From NCBI GenBank assembly GCA_024398815.1, contig JAKSIL010000013.1:1-64000 (forward strand): a stretch of 64,000 nt of DNA. Direction: 5' to 3'. The stretch is from Fibrobacter sp. GTDB lineage: Bacteria > Fibrobacterota > Fibrobacteria > Fibrobacterales > Fibrobacteraceae. Numbering within the stretch: the stretch's first letter is position 1; every line of letters starts with the position of its first letter. A program made the position numbers and the translations under genes. Below, piece by piece: positions 42,888-51,166 of this stretch. Below the pieces are notes generated by a model that was given only the letters and a program-made list of their open reading frames with translations, had not been told where the DNA came from and made no database searches.

Positions 42888-43397
42888 TTATTCTGCGGCA
42901 CGCTTGAACATTTCGGTGGAAATGTCCTTGGTGTTCGCATCGGTCAAGTCACCCGTCTGGAAGACGACCCCGTTCAGGTTCATGTCGGTGGCGCTGACGG
43001 CCGGCTTTACGGTGTGGGTTTCGTTGAACGTGTGGCAGTCGGTGACGGTGAACTTGAAGGTCACCTTCTTTTCAGCTTCGTTGGCGGTCCATGTGCCATA
43101 TTCCTTGACGCCGCCGCAGCCGTTTGAAGCCATGTCGGAGGATGTGGAATTGGATGTTTGGTACTCGAATTCACCATTGTTCTTGATGGTCAAGATACCG
43201 GGGCTCATGGAGTAGTCCGAAATGACCATTGTGCCTTCCTTGTTGCTGATGGAAACAAGGTTCCAGGTGCCTTGTAGGCAGTCGACGCTAAAACCGGCCG
43301 AGCATTTGTCGGATAGGCTGGGGGAAGATTCGTCGCTGCAGGCGCCGAACATGAAAAGGCTGGAAATTGCAGCCAGGGCAAGAATCTTGTTTCTCAT
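42888..43397 (-). CDS. Lipocalin-like lipoprotein
   Basis: 169 residues from the ATG at 43397 (GAGG 7 nt upstream; a TTG start four codons earlier overlaps that site). Lipobox FGAC (about 16-19). The mature part opens LQGTWNLVSIS and has repeated strands GILTIKNNGEFEYQ and KEYGTWTANEAEKKVTFKF, a pattern like lipocalin_4/extracellular-lipid-binding folds. Four Cys are present. It is a single gene with its own terminator. The ligand is unknown. Confidence 0.75.
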   Translation of the reverse strand: MRNKILALAAISSLFMFGACSDESSPSLSDKCSAGFSVDCLQGTWNLVSISNKEGTMVISDYSMSPGILTIKNNGEFEYQTSNSTSSDMASNGCGGVKEYGTWTANEAEKKVTFKFTVTDCHTFNETHTVKPAVSATDMNLNGVVFQTGDLTDANTKDISTEMFKRAAE

Positions 43398-43635
43398 AGA
43401 AATCCTCAACTAAATGTTTTTTTTGGAATATAAATAAAAACGGCTGATTTTTTTTGTTTCAACAGGAAAGTTAATGAAAATTAACAAAAAAATCGTCTTT
43501 TTGAGTCGTAAAATGCGTTGATTTCGATTACAACGGAATTTGAAGTATCCAAATGGATATGTTTTTATGATAATCTATTTTATAAAAAAGGCACCTAATG
43601 GGTTTGGGTGTCGGTTTGGTTATCAAGGAGTAACA

Positions 43636-44868
43636 ATGAATATCAAAGCACTGGGCTTGGCCGCTTTGGTGGTTTCGGCTGCATATGCTGCACCGGACCC
43701 GAATTTTCACATCTATCTAGCCTTTGGTCAATCCAATATGGAAGGCCAGGGCAATATCGAACAGCAGGACAAATCTGTTGACAAACGATTCCAGATGATG
43801 GCAACAGTCGATAATTGTAATGGTCGTAAGCTGGGAACCTGGAACGATGCGATTCCGCCTCTTGCGAACTGCGCCAGTAAACTTGGACCTTCGGACTACT
43901 TCGGCCGCACCATGATCGAAAAGGTTGACGAGTCTATCAAGGTCGGCGTTATCGTTGTTGCTGTGGCAGGCTGTGATATAGGTCTTTTCTCGAAGGATAA
44001 TTATCGCAACTATACAGGTGGTCAAAGTTGGTATACCGACCGAGTCAATGCGTATGGTGGCAATCCGTATGGACGTCTAATTGAAATGGCTAAGAAAGCC
44101 CAGCAGGATGGCGTCATCAAGGGAATTATATTCCACCAGGGAGAGACTAATGCGGGTGACGGAAATTGGCCGAATAATGTTAAGAAGGTTTATGACAACA
44201 TCATCAGTGACCTTGGGCTAGGCTCTGATATTCCGTTCCTTGCGGGTGAAGTCTTGAGAAGCGGTAGCAGTGCTGGTGCTAACAATAATATTGCAAAGTT
44301 GCCTCAGCTCTCAAAGAACTTCTATGTGGTTTCCTCTGAAGGTTTCAACCAGGCTTTGGGCGATGGCCAAAATGTGCATTTTACAAGCCAGGAATATCGC
44401 GAATTCGGCAAGCGTTATGCTGAAAAGATGATTGAGGTTCTTGGTGATAAACTTAAACCAGCAAATTCTGGCTCAAACGATCCTGTTCCCGAGTCCAGTG
44501 CTGCTGCAACACCGGTGTCCAGTGCTGCAACAACTCCGGTGTCCAGTGCCTCGGTGGCGCCCGTTTCTAGTTCCTCGTCTGGTCATGGATTTGACTGGGG
44601 TAACATGGATTGGGGTAATACCGGTAATGGTGAATCCAACATCAATCCGCCTGTTGCGACAGGGGATTCCACCCAGGCTATCAGCGGTAGCGTTGTTTCC
44701 GTGAAGGCTGCTTCGTTCAATGTATTCGACATGCAGGGTCGTTACCTCGGCTTTGTCAAGCTGACTAGCGACGCCCATGTCTCCGAAGTCCTCAAGGCTC
44801 GTTTCCACAAGTCCGGCATTTATCTGGTCAAGCGCGGAAACTTTATGAAGCGCGTGGTTGTCAGGTAA
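43636..44868 (+). CDS. Secreted carbohydrate acetylesterase, CE6-like SGNH
   Basis: 410 residues from the ATG at 43636, which has AAGGAG 6 nt upstream; upstream in-frame ATGs have none. The signal peptide ends AYAAP. The catalytic domain (about 20-275) has FGQSNMEG with the nucleophile Ser33, the IIFHQGETNAG block and a closing NVHFTSQEY with the His, as in CE6/sialate-O-acetylesterase (DUF303) enzymes that remove acetyl groups from xylan or related polymers. Then a Pro/Ser/Thr linker (about 280-315), a Gly/Asp/Trp-rich stretch, and a C-terminal tail of about 70 residues (FNVFDMQGRYLGF, then SGIYLVKRG) of the sorting type. A strong terminator follows. Confidence 0.85.
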   Translation: MNIKALGLAALVVSAAYAAPDPNFHIYLAFGQSNMEGQGNIEQQDKSVDKRFQMMATVDNCNGRKLGTWNDAIPPLANCASKLGPSDYFGRTMIEKVDESIKVGVIVVAVAGCDIGLFSKDNYRNYTGGQSWYTDRVNAYGGNPYGRLIEMAKKAQQDGVIKGIIFHQGETNAGDGNWPNNVKKVYDNIISDLGLGSDIPFLAGEVLRSGSSAGANNNIAKLPQLSKNFYVVSSEGFNQALGDGQNVHFTSQEYREFGKRYAEKMIEVLGDKLKPANSGSNDPVPESSAAATPVSSAATTPVSSASVAPVSSSSSGHGFDWGNMDWGNTGNGESNINPPVATGDSTQAISGSVVSVKAASFNVFDMQGRYLGFVKLTSDAHVSEVLKARFHKSGIYLVKRGNFMKRVVVR

Positions 44869-44898
44869 TCGCCACCTAGATTTTTTCATATCATCCTG

Positions 44899-44928
44899 AA
44901 AAGTGCTCCGCTCTGCGGGGCACTTTTT
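44899..44928. terminator. Bidirectional rho-independent terminator
   Basis: AAAGTGC-T-CCGC, loop TCT, GCGG-G-GCACTTT followed by more T. It serves the CE6-like gene, and by symmetry the converging trmO. Confidence 0.88.
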
Positions 44929-44951
44929 GCATGAGAAACTTCGTTTGAAAT

Positions 44952-45641
44952 TTAGAGGATTTCCTGTATGGATTCGACGGTCAGCTTTGAACCTGAAACC
45001 TTGAACTTGATTTCAAAGCCGGAAAAGTTGAAACCGTACATGCGCTCGGAGTCGTCTTGGTAGTGCGGGCGCGGGTCCTGGCCTAAAAGTTGCATGAGTG
45101 CTTCGCGCTTTTCTGCGGGAATTTTTTCGAGAAGTGTCGATGGAATTTCAACTTCCAGGTTGTTGCCTTTGACGCTTTCGGCGAATCCGCCCTTCGCTTC
45201 GGGAACGCTGTCGGCGAAGGGGAGGTACGGTTTGATGTCCACGATGGGTGTCCCGTCCATGAGGTCTGCGCCACTGACGATGATTTCAGGGCCGTTTGTG
45301 CCTTCCAGACGGATTTCTTCAATCTTCACGCAACTCATGGCGATGGGATTTGGCCTAAAACTGCTGCGGGTCGCAAAGACTCCGAGCCTTTTGTTGCCGC
45401 CCAGCCGCGGAGGCCGTACCGTGGGGCTCCAGGTGTCGCGCACGTTCTCTGAAAAAATCCAGAGAATCCACAGGTGACTGAAACCTTCCAAACCACGCAG
45501 GGCGTCGGCGTTTCTGAACTCAGGTTCGAAGCGGATGGTCGACCTTAGGTTGGGCAAAAGACCGCTTTGGCGGGGAATTCCGAATTTTTCGGGGAAGTCG
45601 CTTTTGATGCGTGCGATAACCTTGAAATTGTAGCTGTCCAT
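44952..45641 (-). CDS. trmO: tRNA (adenine37-N6)-methyltransferase TrmO
   Basis: 229 residues from the ATG at 45641, which overlaps the stop of the upstream gene. It has the YaeB/TrmO pattern: VIARIKSDFPEKFGIPRQSG, the FSHLWILWIF block, RLGVFATRSSFRPNPIAMS and DIKPYLPFADS near 140-150. TrmO uses S-adenosylmethionine to N6-methylate t6A37 in some tRNAs. The C-terminal extension (about 170-229) has the family's DPRPHYQDD motif. Confidence 0.92.
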   Translation of the reverse strand: MDSYNFKVIARIKSDFPEKFGIPRQSGLLPNLRSTIRFEPEFRNADALRGLEGFSHLWILWIFSENVRDTWSPTVRPPRLGGNKRLGVFATRSSFRPNPIAMSCVKIEEIRLEGTNGPEIIVSGADLMDGTPIVDIKPYLPFADSVPEAKGGFAESVKGNNLEVEIPSTLLEKIPAEKREALMQLLGQDPRPHYQDDSERMYGFNFSGFEIKFKVSGSKLTVESIQEIL

Positions 45642-46414
45642 CACCTAGCCTCCCTGTTGTAATTGCATTCGTTGCGGCGCTTGAGTTCCTTGTTCAAAGG
45701 CCAGTAGATGAGCGCAAACAGAATGTAGCCGCAAAGGAGCACAATCCAGTGGTTGAGTCCAAGGAGTGTTTCAAGATAACGCATTTCTGCAAACATGAAA
45801 GGGCCTGCAATCAAGAACAAAGGAAGTTGACGGCACTGGTCGCCGAGGGAATACCTGCTTTCGTAACTCACGATGGAATTCATCATCGGGAAACTCGTGC
45901 AGAATCCGCCCATGAGCCTCTTGATGAGCATGAGTCCGGAGACGACGCCCGCGATGGCGGGCGCCTTGATGTACACCGGCAGGGGAGTCTTGTAGCGCAC
46001 GCCGGACTTGTATTTTTGCTTTTGGAAAACGACGATGCCTACAATCAAATCGAAAATGCAAACACAGACAAATGAAGTTTCCGTGTTCGGGATGCGCGGC
46101 ATGAGGAATGTGCCGAGCGTAACAAAGAAGGCGAGCCCCGCGGCAATCGACGGGACTATGGGAAACTTTACTTTGTAGTGAAGAATGCGCACGATGTGTA
46201 CATATAAGAAACACATGAATCCGGAAATGGCGTTTGCAGTTCCCATCGGGAGCCCGACGGCGATATAGGCAAAACCGCAGGGGATGGGAATTGTCGCAAG
46301 TACGGCCTTGACTTGCGGGTCCTTCACGTAGGCGCTCAAGGTGCCGAGGGCCGTGACCATGAAGACTAATAGCCAGTCGTAAAACGAAAAGTTGAAGTTC
46401 AATGATTCGAACAT
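45641..46414 (-). CDS. Polytopic membrane protein of unknown function
   Basis: 257 residues from the ATG at 46414 (a TTG at 46423 is possible). About seven hydrophobic helices, with a short cytoplasmic loop KYKSGVRYKTPLPVY and a basic C-terminal tail. No signature I can name. TATCTT lies 9 nt before the ATG on the minus strand. It is coupled to trmO by a 1-bp overlap. Confidence 0.65.
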   Translation of the reverse strand: MFESLNFNFSFYDWLLVFMVTALGTLSAYVKDPQVKAVLATIPIPCGFAYIAVGLPMGTANAISGFMCFLYVHIVRILHYKVKFPIVPSIAAGLAFFVTLGTFLMPRIPNTETSFVCVCIFDLIVGIVVFQKQKYKSGVRYKTPLPVYIKAPAIAGVVSGLMLIKRLMGGFCTSFPMMNSIVSYESRYSLGDQCRQLPLFLIAGPFMFAEMRYLETLLGLNHWIVLLCGYILFALIYWPLNKELKRRNECNYNREAR

Positions 46415-46523
46415 TGCGCGCAAAAGATAGAAAAATCTGTATTTTCTTCAAAATGGGCCTTAAATTGCCTCTAATTTGTGCGTTTCTCCCCTGCAACGCT
46501 GTTTTTTTTTCCTACATTTCGTC

Positions 46524-46600
46524 CCAAGTAGTTGCATTTTACCTTGGTTCTGCCAACCAGTTATCGCCAATTCCACTGGGTGCTAGCAGGAAAACTCGGG
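46524..46600 (+). promoter_or_regulatory. Structured rpsO leader, possible S15 autoregulatory site
   Basis: Between 46535 and 46600 two short hairpins can form: TGGTT-CTGCC-AACCA, and CCAGT with ACTGG around a 13-nt loop; these are partly exclusive. The long leader of rpsO (about 130 nt with no gene) fits S15-mediated feedback known in other bacteria, but the structure is not one I can match to a known class. Confidence 0.35.
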
Positions 46601-46653
46601 TACAAACATGTAATTAAGTATCACAATCAAAATAAAAAGGAATGGATAGTAAT

Positions 46654-46926
46654 ATGGCTACCATAACAAAAGAAAAAGCTGCAGAACTCACCGCCAAGTT
46701 TGGTGCAAACGAAAAGGATACCGGTAATGTCCGCGTCCAGATCGCCCTCTTGACCGAAAAGATCAAGAACCTCACGGAACACATCAAGACCCACAAGAAG
46801 GATTTCCATTCTCTCCGCGGTTTGTCCATGATGGTTGCAAAGCGCAGAAACCTCATCAAGTACTACGGCGAAAAGGACATTGTTGCCGCTCGTGCTCTCA
46901 TCAAGGAACTCGGTCTCCGCGGCTAA
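46654..46926 (+). CDS. rpsO: 30S ribosomal protein S15
   Basis: 90 residues from the ATG at 46654, giving MATITKEK; an in-frame ATG at 46642 would add four residues and sits too close to AAGGA. The core DTGNVRVQIALLTEKIKNL, LTEHIKTHKKDFHS and MVAKRRNLIKYY is typical. It binds 16S rRNA helices 20-22. It is followed 20 bp later by pnp, the conserved rpsO-pnp order. Confidence 0.95.
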   Translation: MATITKEKAAELTAKFGANEKDTGNVRVQIALLTEKIKNLTEHIKTHKKDFHSLRGLSMMVAKRRNLIKYYGEKDIVAARALIKELGLRG

Positions 46927-46946
46927 TTGCGGACTGGAGGTAACTC

Positions 46947-49190
46947 ATGTCTATTGACGCATATCAAGCCAAGTACGGCAAGATGCTCGACCCGAAGGAA
47001 GTGTCCGTAAACCTTCCCGATGGCCGTGTCATCACGTTCGAAACTGGCCGTATTGCAAAGCAGGCCCGTGGCGCAGCTGTCGCCAAGATGGGCGATGCTT
47101 TCATCCTTTCTACCGTCTGCTACGGCGAAGAAAAGGATGGCGATTTCTTCCCGCTGACGGTTGAATATCGCGAAAAGTCCTACGCTGCCGGTCGCCTTCC
47201 GGGTGGTTACAGCAAGCGCGAAGCCGGTCGTCCGAGCGATGAAGAAATTCTTTCTGCCCGTATCATCGACCGTCCGATTCGCCCGATGTTCCCGGAAAAC
47301 TTCACTCGTGAAGTCCAGGTCATCGTGCAGGTGCTTTCTGCCGATAAGAACTTTGCACCGGACGTTCTCGGTGTGAGTGCCGCATCCCTTTCCATCGGTC
47401 TTTCTGAACTCCCGTTCGAACAGCAGGTCGCTGCCGTTCGCGTGGCTGTTGTCGATGGCAAGAACATTGTGATGCCGACTTACGACGAACTCGCCGTGGC
47501 CGATCTTGACCTCGTGGTCGCCGGTACGGAAGACTCCGTTTGCATGGTCGAAGGTGGCGCTTACGAAGTTTCCGAAGACACGATGATTGGCGCTATCCTC
47601 GCCGGTCACGAAGTCATCAAGGAAATGTGCAAGGCCCAACAGCAGCTGGTGGACCGTTGTGCAAAGCCGAAGATGGAACTCAAGCCGCAACACGAAGGCG
47701 AAGCTCACGACAAGCTCCTCGCTGCAGTGAAGGAAGTCGTTTGGGAAGAACTCAACGCCGATGTTCACAACAACATGGTGAAGACGGACTTCTATCCGGC
47801 TATGGCAGACCTCTGTGCTCGTATGCTTGTTGACCCGCGTATTACCGCCATCACTGGTGAAGGTGACGCCGCCGACGCTAAGCTCGTTGCCGATGCAAAG
47901 GCAATCTTCAGCGATTACGAACGCACCGCTATGCGCGAAATGATCTTGAACGAACATGTCCGTTTGGACGGCCGTCTGACTACCGAAGTTCGCCCGATTG
48001 AAATCGAGATGGGTGTGCTTCCGCGTGCTCACGGTTCCGCTATCTTTCAGCGCGGTGAAACCCAGGGTCTTGTCATTTGCACCCTCGGCACCAAGGCTGA
48101 TGAACAGCGCTACGAAAGCTTGCAGGGCGAAGGCTCCAAGAGCTACATGCTTCATTACAACTTCCCGCCGTACTCTGTTGGCGAATGCAAGAAGCTCGGC
48201 CTTTCTCGTCGTGAAATCGGTCACGGCCACTTGGCTGAACGTTCTCTCGCTGCAGTGCTCCCGCTGCCGGAAGACTTCCCGTACACCATCCGCGTGTGCT
48301 CCGAAATCCAGGAATCCAACGGTTCTTCTTCCATGGCCTCTGTTTGCGGTGGCTGCTTGAGCCTTATGGATGCCGGCGTGCCTATCAAGGCTCCGGTTGC
48401 TGGTATCGCCATGGGCCTTATCTCCGAAAAGGGTTCCGTCAAGGAAGGCGGCAAGATCGAAATCTTGTCCGACATTACCGGTACGGAAGACCACCTCGGC
48501 GATATGGACTTCAAGGTGACGGGTACCGCTGAAGGTATCACAGCCTTCCAGATGGATATCAAGATTCGCGGCATCACGCCGGAACTCATGCGCCAGGCTT
48601 TGGAACAAGCTAAGCAGGGTCGCTTGCACATCTTGAACAAGATGACGACTCTCGGCCTCCCGGCCCCGCGTCCGCAGGTCTCCGAAAAGGCTCCGACCAT
48701 GATCAAGATGCGCGTCCCGACCAACAAGATCCGTGACGTGATCGGCTCTGGTGGCTCTGTCATCAAGGGCATGCAGGCTCAGACGGGTTGCACCATCAAC
48801 ATCGACGACAACGGTAACATCGACATCGCCGCTCCGAGTGGCAAGGCCGCTGCTGTTTGCCGCCGCATGATTGAAGAACTCACGGCTGAACCGGAACCGG
48901 GTCGCAAGTACAAGGGCAAGGTCAAGACGATTCAGCCGTTTGGCGCATTCGTCGAAATCCTCCCGGGTCGTGACGGTCTCGTGCACATCTCCGAACTTGC
49001 CGACCATCGCGTCGAAAAGGTCGAAGACGTTGTTCACGTCGGTGACGAAGTCGAAGTCCTTTGCCTCGGTGTCGATCCGAAGGGCAAGGTGAAGCTTTCC
49101 ATCAAGGCTCTGTTGCCGCCGAAACCGGCTGCAGAACCGGCTCCTGAAGCTCCTGCTGAAGCCGCTCCTGAAGCAGCTCCCGAAGCTTAA
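46947..49190 (+). CDS. pnp: Polyribonucleotide nucleotidyltransferase (PNPase)
   Basis: 747 residues. Two RNase PH-like domains (about 10-235 and 325-545, with an all-helical domain between), the KH domain (IRDVIGSGGSVIKGMQ, near 595) and the S1 domain (IQPFGAFVEILPGRDGLVHI, near 655). It degrades RNA 3' to 5' with phosphate. The C-terminal tail is an Ala/Pro/Glu repeat (about 730-747), longer than usual. GGAGG precedes the ATG. It is co-transcribed with rpsO. Confidence 0.96.
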   Translation: MSIDAYQAKYGKMLDPKEVSVNLPDGRVITFETGRIAKQARGAAVAKMGDAFILSTVCYGEEKDGDFFPLTVEYREKSYAAGRLPGGYSKREAGRPSDEEILSARIIDRPIRPMFPENFTREVQVIVQVLSADKNFAPDVLGVSAASLSIGLSELPFEQQVAAVRVAVVDGKNIVMPTYDELAVADLDLVVAGTEDSVCMVEGGAYEVSEDTMIGAILAGHEVIKEMCKAQQQLVDRCAKPKMELKPQHEGEAHDKLLAAVKEVVWEELNADVHNNMVKTDFYPAMADLCARMLVDPRITAITGEGDAADAKLVADAKAIFSDYERTAMREMILNEHVRLDGRLTTEVRPIEIEMGVLPRAHGSAIFQRGETQGLVICTLGTKADEQRYESLQGEGSKSYMLHYNFPPYSVGECKKLGLSRREIGHGHLAERSLAAVLPLPEDFPYTIRVCSEIQESNGSSSMASVCGGCLSLMDAGVPIKAPVAGIAMGLISEKGSVKEGGKIEILSDITGTEDHLGDMDFKVTGTAEGITAFQMDIKIRGITPELMRQALEQAKQGRLHILNKMTTLGLPAPRPQVSEKAPTMIKMRVPTNKIRDVIGSGGSVIKGMQAQTGCTINIDDNGNIDIAAPSGKAAAVCRRMIEELTAEPEPGRKYKGKVKTIQPFGAFVEILPGRDGLVHISELADHRVEKVEDVVHVGDEVEVLCLGVDPKGKVKLSIKALLPPKPAAEPAPEAPAEAAPEAAPEA

Positions 49191-49212
49191 TTCGGCTAGT
49201 TCCTAGAACTTG

Positions 49213-49250
49213 AAAAGTCCGATTGCCTCAAGGCAGTCGGGCTTTTTTTT
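49213..49250 (+). terminator. Rho-independent terminator of rpsO-pnp
   Basis: AGTCCGATTGCC, loop TCAA, GGCAGTCGGGCT form a 12-bp stem (two G-T pairs) followed by eight T. Confidence 0.93.
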
Positions 49251-49388
49251 GATTGGAATTTTGTCGCGAAAACGGAACGTTTTGAACAAAACTTTGTATA
49301 AATTTGTTTACAACTCGTAAGAAAGGTGATTTTGTAGTGTTTTTTGCGTGTAAAGTTCTCTGTAGTGGTTTTTTGGGGCTAGATGTTT

Positions 49389-49418
49389 TGTTCAATTTTG
49401 TTATAATTCTGTTATATT
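49389..49418 (+). promoter_or_regulatory. Candidate promoter of the HD-GYP pair
   Basis: TTGTTC (49389-49394), an 18-bp spacer and TATATT (49413-49418), about 35 nt before the predicted transcript reaches the ATG at 49459. The surrounding 200 bp are very AT-rich, so alternatives exist. Confidence 0.35.
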
Positions 49419-49458
49419 ATATTGCAAAATATATAATCACCTAAGGGATATATAAGGA

Positions 49459-51153
49459 ATGGGTCATTGTTACTTGACATTGGTTTTGGTAGCATCGATA
49501 GTGAATCTCATTATCTTGATGTCCCTTTTCCGTAAGCAGACGAATATCTTTATTTTCTTTGCGTTTGTCGGTATTGTCGTTTCGACCTATGGGCATTGGC
49601 TGCTTGGCTTCTCTGAAACGTTAGAAGGCGCCATTGTGGCGAACAAGGTGAATTACGTGGGGGCGGCATATATCCCGATGCTCATGTTCTTCTCTTTGAG
49701 CCAAATTTGTAAAGTCAAGATTAACTCGTATGTGCGCTTTTTGATGGTGCTGTTTAGCAGTCTGGTCTTAGGGCTTGCGTTGACGGTCGGCTTCAGTTCG
49801 GTGTATTACGAGTCCTTTGAATTTGTCGTAAAGAATGGCCTTGGTGACTACGTGGCTACCTACGGATGGGGACACGATGTGTTCAACGCGATGGTTGTCA
49901 TGTATGGCGTCATGGATGTCGTCGTGGTGTTTTACGCCTTGTTCCGCCGGAAGATGGTTTCGTTCAAGAATATCTTTGCCATGTTCTTGACCGAAATGGT
50001 GATGTTCTCGTCGTTCTTGGTCTCGCGTGTCTTGGAAAACGATATGCTGGTGATGCCGATTGTCTATGTGCTGAACCAGATTATCTTCCTCTACCTTTGC
50101 GCGAACGTCAAGTGGTACGATATTGTCGGCAGTGTTTTGGAAACTATTGAAGAAGATAACGATTTGGCTTGTATCTCTTTTTCGACTAAGGGACTCTACC
50201 TGGGCTGCAACGACATTGCCGAAAAGTTCTTTCCGAAAATCAAGGAGTGCCGTATTGACTGGCCACTGTCTAGCGGTTCGGAATTAGGAAGGCTCTTCAA
50301 CCAGTGGTTGGACAGGGTGAAAAATTCTCCGGCACTCAATTCGTTTGAATTCAGTCTTGGGGATAGGCATTACAAGTGCGTCGTGCAGCGCGTGATGAAA
50401 ATTACGCGAGAGCTCCTGTTCCTGTTCAAAATCGAGGACGTTACCGATATCCAGCTGTACATTGAGTCTTTGGGCAAGAACAACAACCTTCTGCAGAAGA
50501 TGGTGCAAAAGAACGCCCGCACCGTACAGGCAATCCAGGAGCAGATGATTGTCGGTATGGCGAACATGATTGAAAGCCGCGACGGCAATACGGGTGGCCA
50601 TATCAAGCGTACGAGCCAAGTGGTAAAAATCATTGTAGATGAAATGCGCAAAGATAAATCGCTGGATTTGCCGGATCGTTTTTACGATGCTCTTGTCGCC
50701 GCTGCGCCTATGCACGATTTGGGTAAGATTGCCATTGACGACCAGATCCTTCGAAAACCAGGCAAATTCTCGGATGAGGAATTCGCCGTCATGAAGACAC
50801 ATGCCGAAAAGGGAGCCTTCGTGGTTGAAAACTTGCTGGCCGGAATCGAAGAACCGTTCTTTGTGCAGTTGTCCAAAAATGTGGCTTTCTACCATCATGA
50901 ACGTTGGGATGGCAAGGGTTATCCTAAGGGCTTGGTCGGGGAACAAATTCCTCTCGAAGCGAGAATCATGGCTGTCGCCGATGTTTACGACGCTCTTGTC
51001 AGCCGCCGTTGCTACAAGGAACGCATGGCTTTCCAGGACGCTTTCGACATTATTGTCTCTGCTATGGGAACGCAGTTCGATCCGTTTATGAAGAAGTATT
51101 TTGTGGACTGCAGCACTCTTTTACAAGCATATTATGTCAAGGTTGATCATTGA
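49459..51153 (+). CDS. 7TM-PAS-like HD-GYP phosphodiesterase (copy 1)
   Basis: 564 residues. Residues 1-225 form seven hydrophobic helices like the histidine-kinase N-terminal 7TM region. About 230-355 is a PAS-like domain (LACISFSTKGLYLGCND). The HD-GYP domain occupies about 370-550: GGHIKRTS, His419-Asp420 in PMHDLGK, MKTHAEKG, YHHERWDGKGYP (Gly487-Tyr488-Pro489), then ADVYDALVS. All metal and GYP residues are present, so c-di-GMP hydrolysis is expected from the family; the input to the membrane part is unknown. It is followed 13 bp later by a paralogue of exactly the same length. Confidence 0.9.
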   Translation: MGHCYLTLVLVASIVNLIILMSLFRKQTNIFIFFAFVGIVVSTYGHWLLGFSETLEGAIVANKVNYVGAAYIPMLMFFSLSQICKVKINSYVRFLMVLFSSLVLGLALTVGFSSVYYESFEFVVKNGLGDYVATYGWGHDVFNAMVVMYGVMDVVVVFYALFRRKMVSFKNIFAMFLTEMVMFSSFLVSRVLENDMLVMPIVYVLNQIIFLYLCANVKWYDIVGSVLETIEEDNDLACISFSTKGLYLGCNDIAEKFFPKIKECRIDWPLSSGSELGRLFNQWLDRVKNSPALNSFEFSLGDRHYKCVVQRVMKITRELLFLFKIEDVTDIQLYIESLGKNNNLLQKMVQKNARTVQAIQEQMIVGMANMIESRDGNTGGHIKRTSQVVKIIVDEMRKDKSLDLPDRFYDALVAAAPMHDLGKIAIDDQILRKPGKFSDEEFAVMKTHAEKGAFVVENLLAGIEEPFFVQLSKNVAFYHHERWDGKGYPKGLVGEQIPLEARIMAVADVYDALVSRRCYKERMAFQDAFDIIVSAMGTQFDPFMKKYFVDCSTLLQAYYVKVDH

Positions 51154-51166
51154 TGGGTAAGGCAAG

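Noticed and set aside
46923..49037. Long open frame (704 codons) antisense to pnp
   Set aside because: It is the shadow of a strongly codon-biased gene; pnp has a full set of family motifs, and the antisense product shows none.
49416..49437. ATTATAT/ATATAAT inverted repeat before the HD-GYP genes
   Set aside because: Arms consist only of A and T in a very AT-rich region, so pairing is expected by chance.
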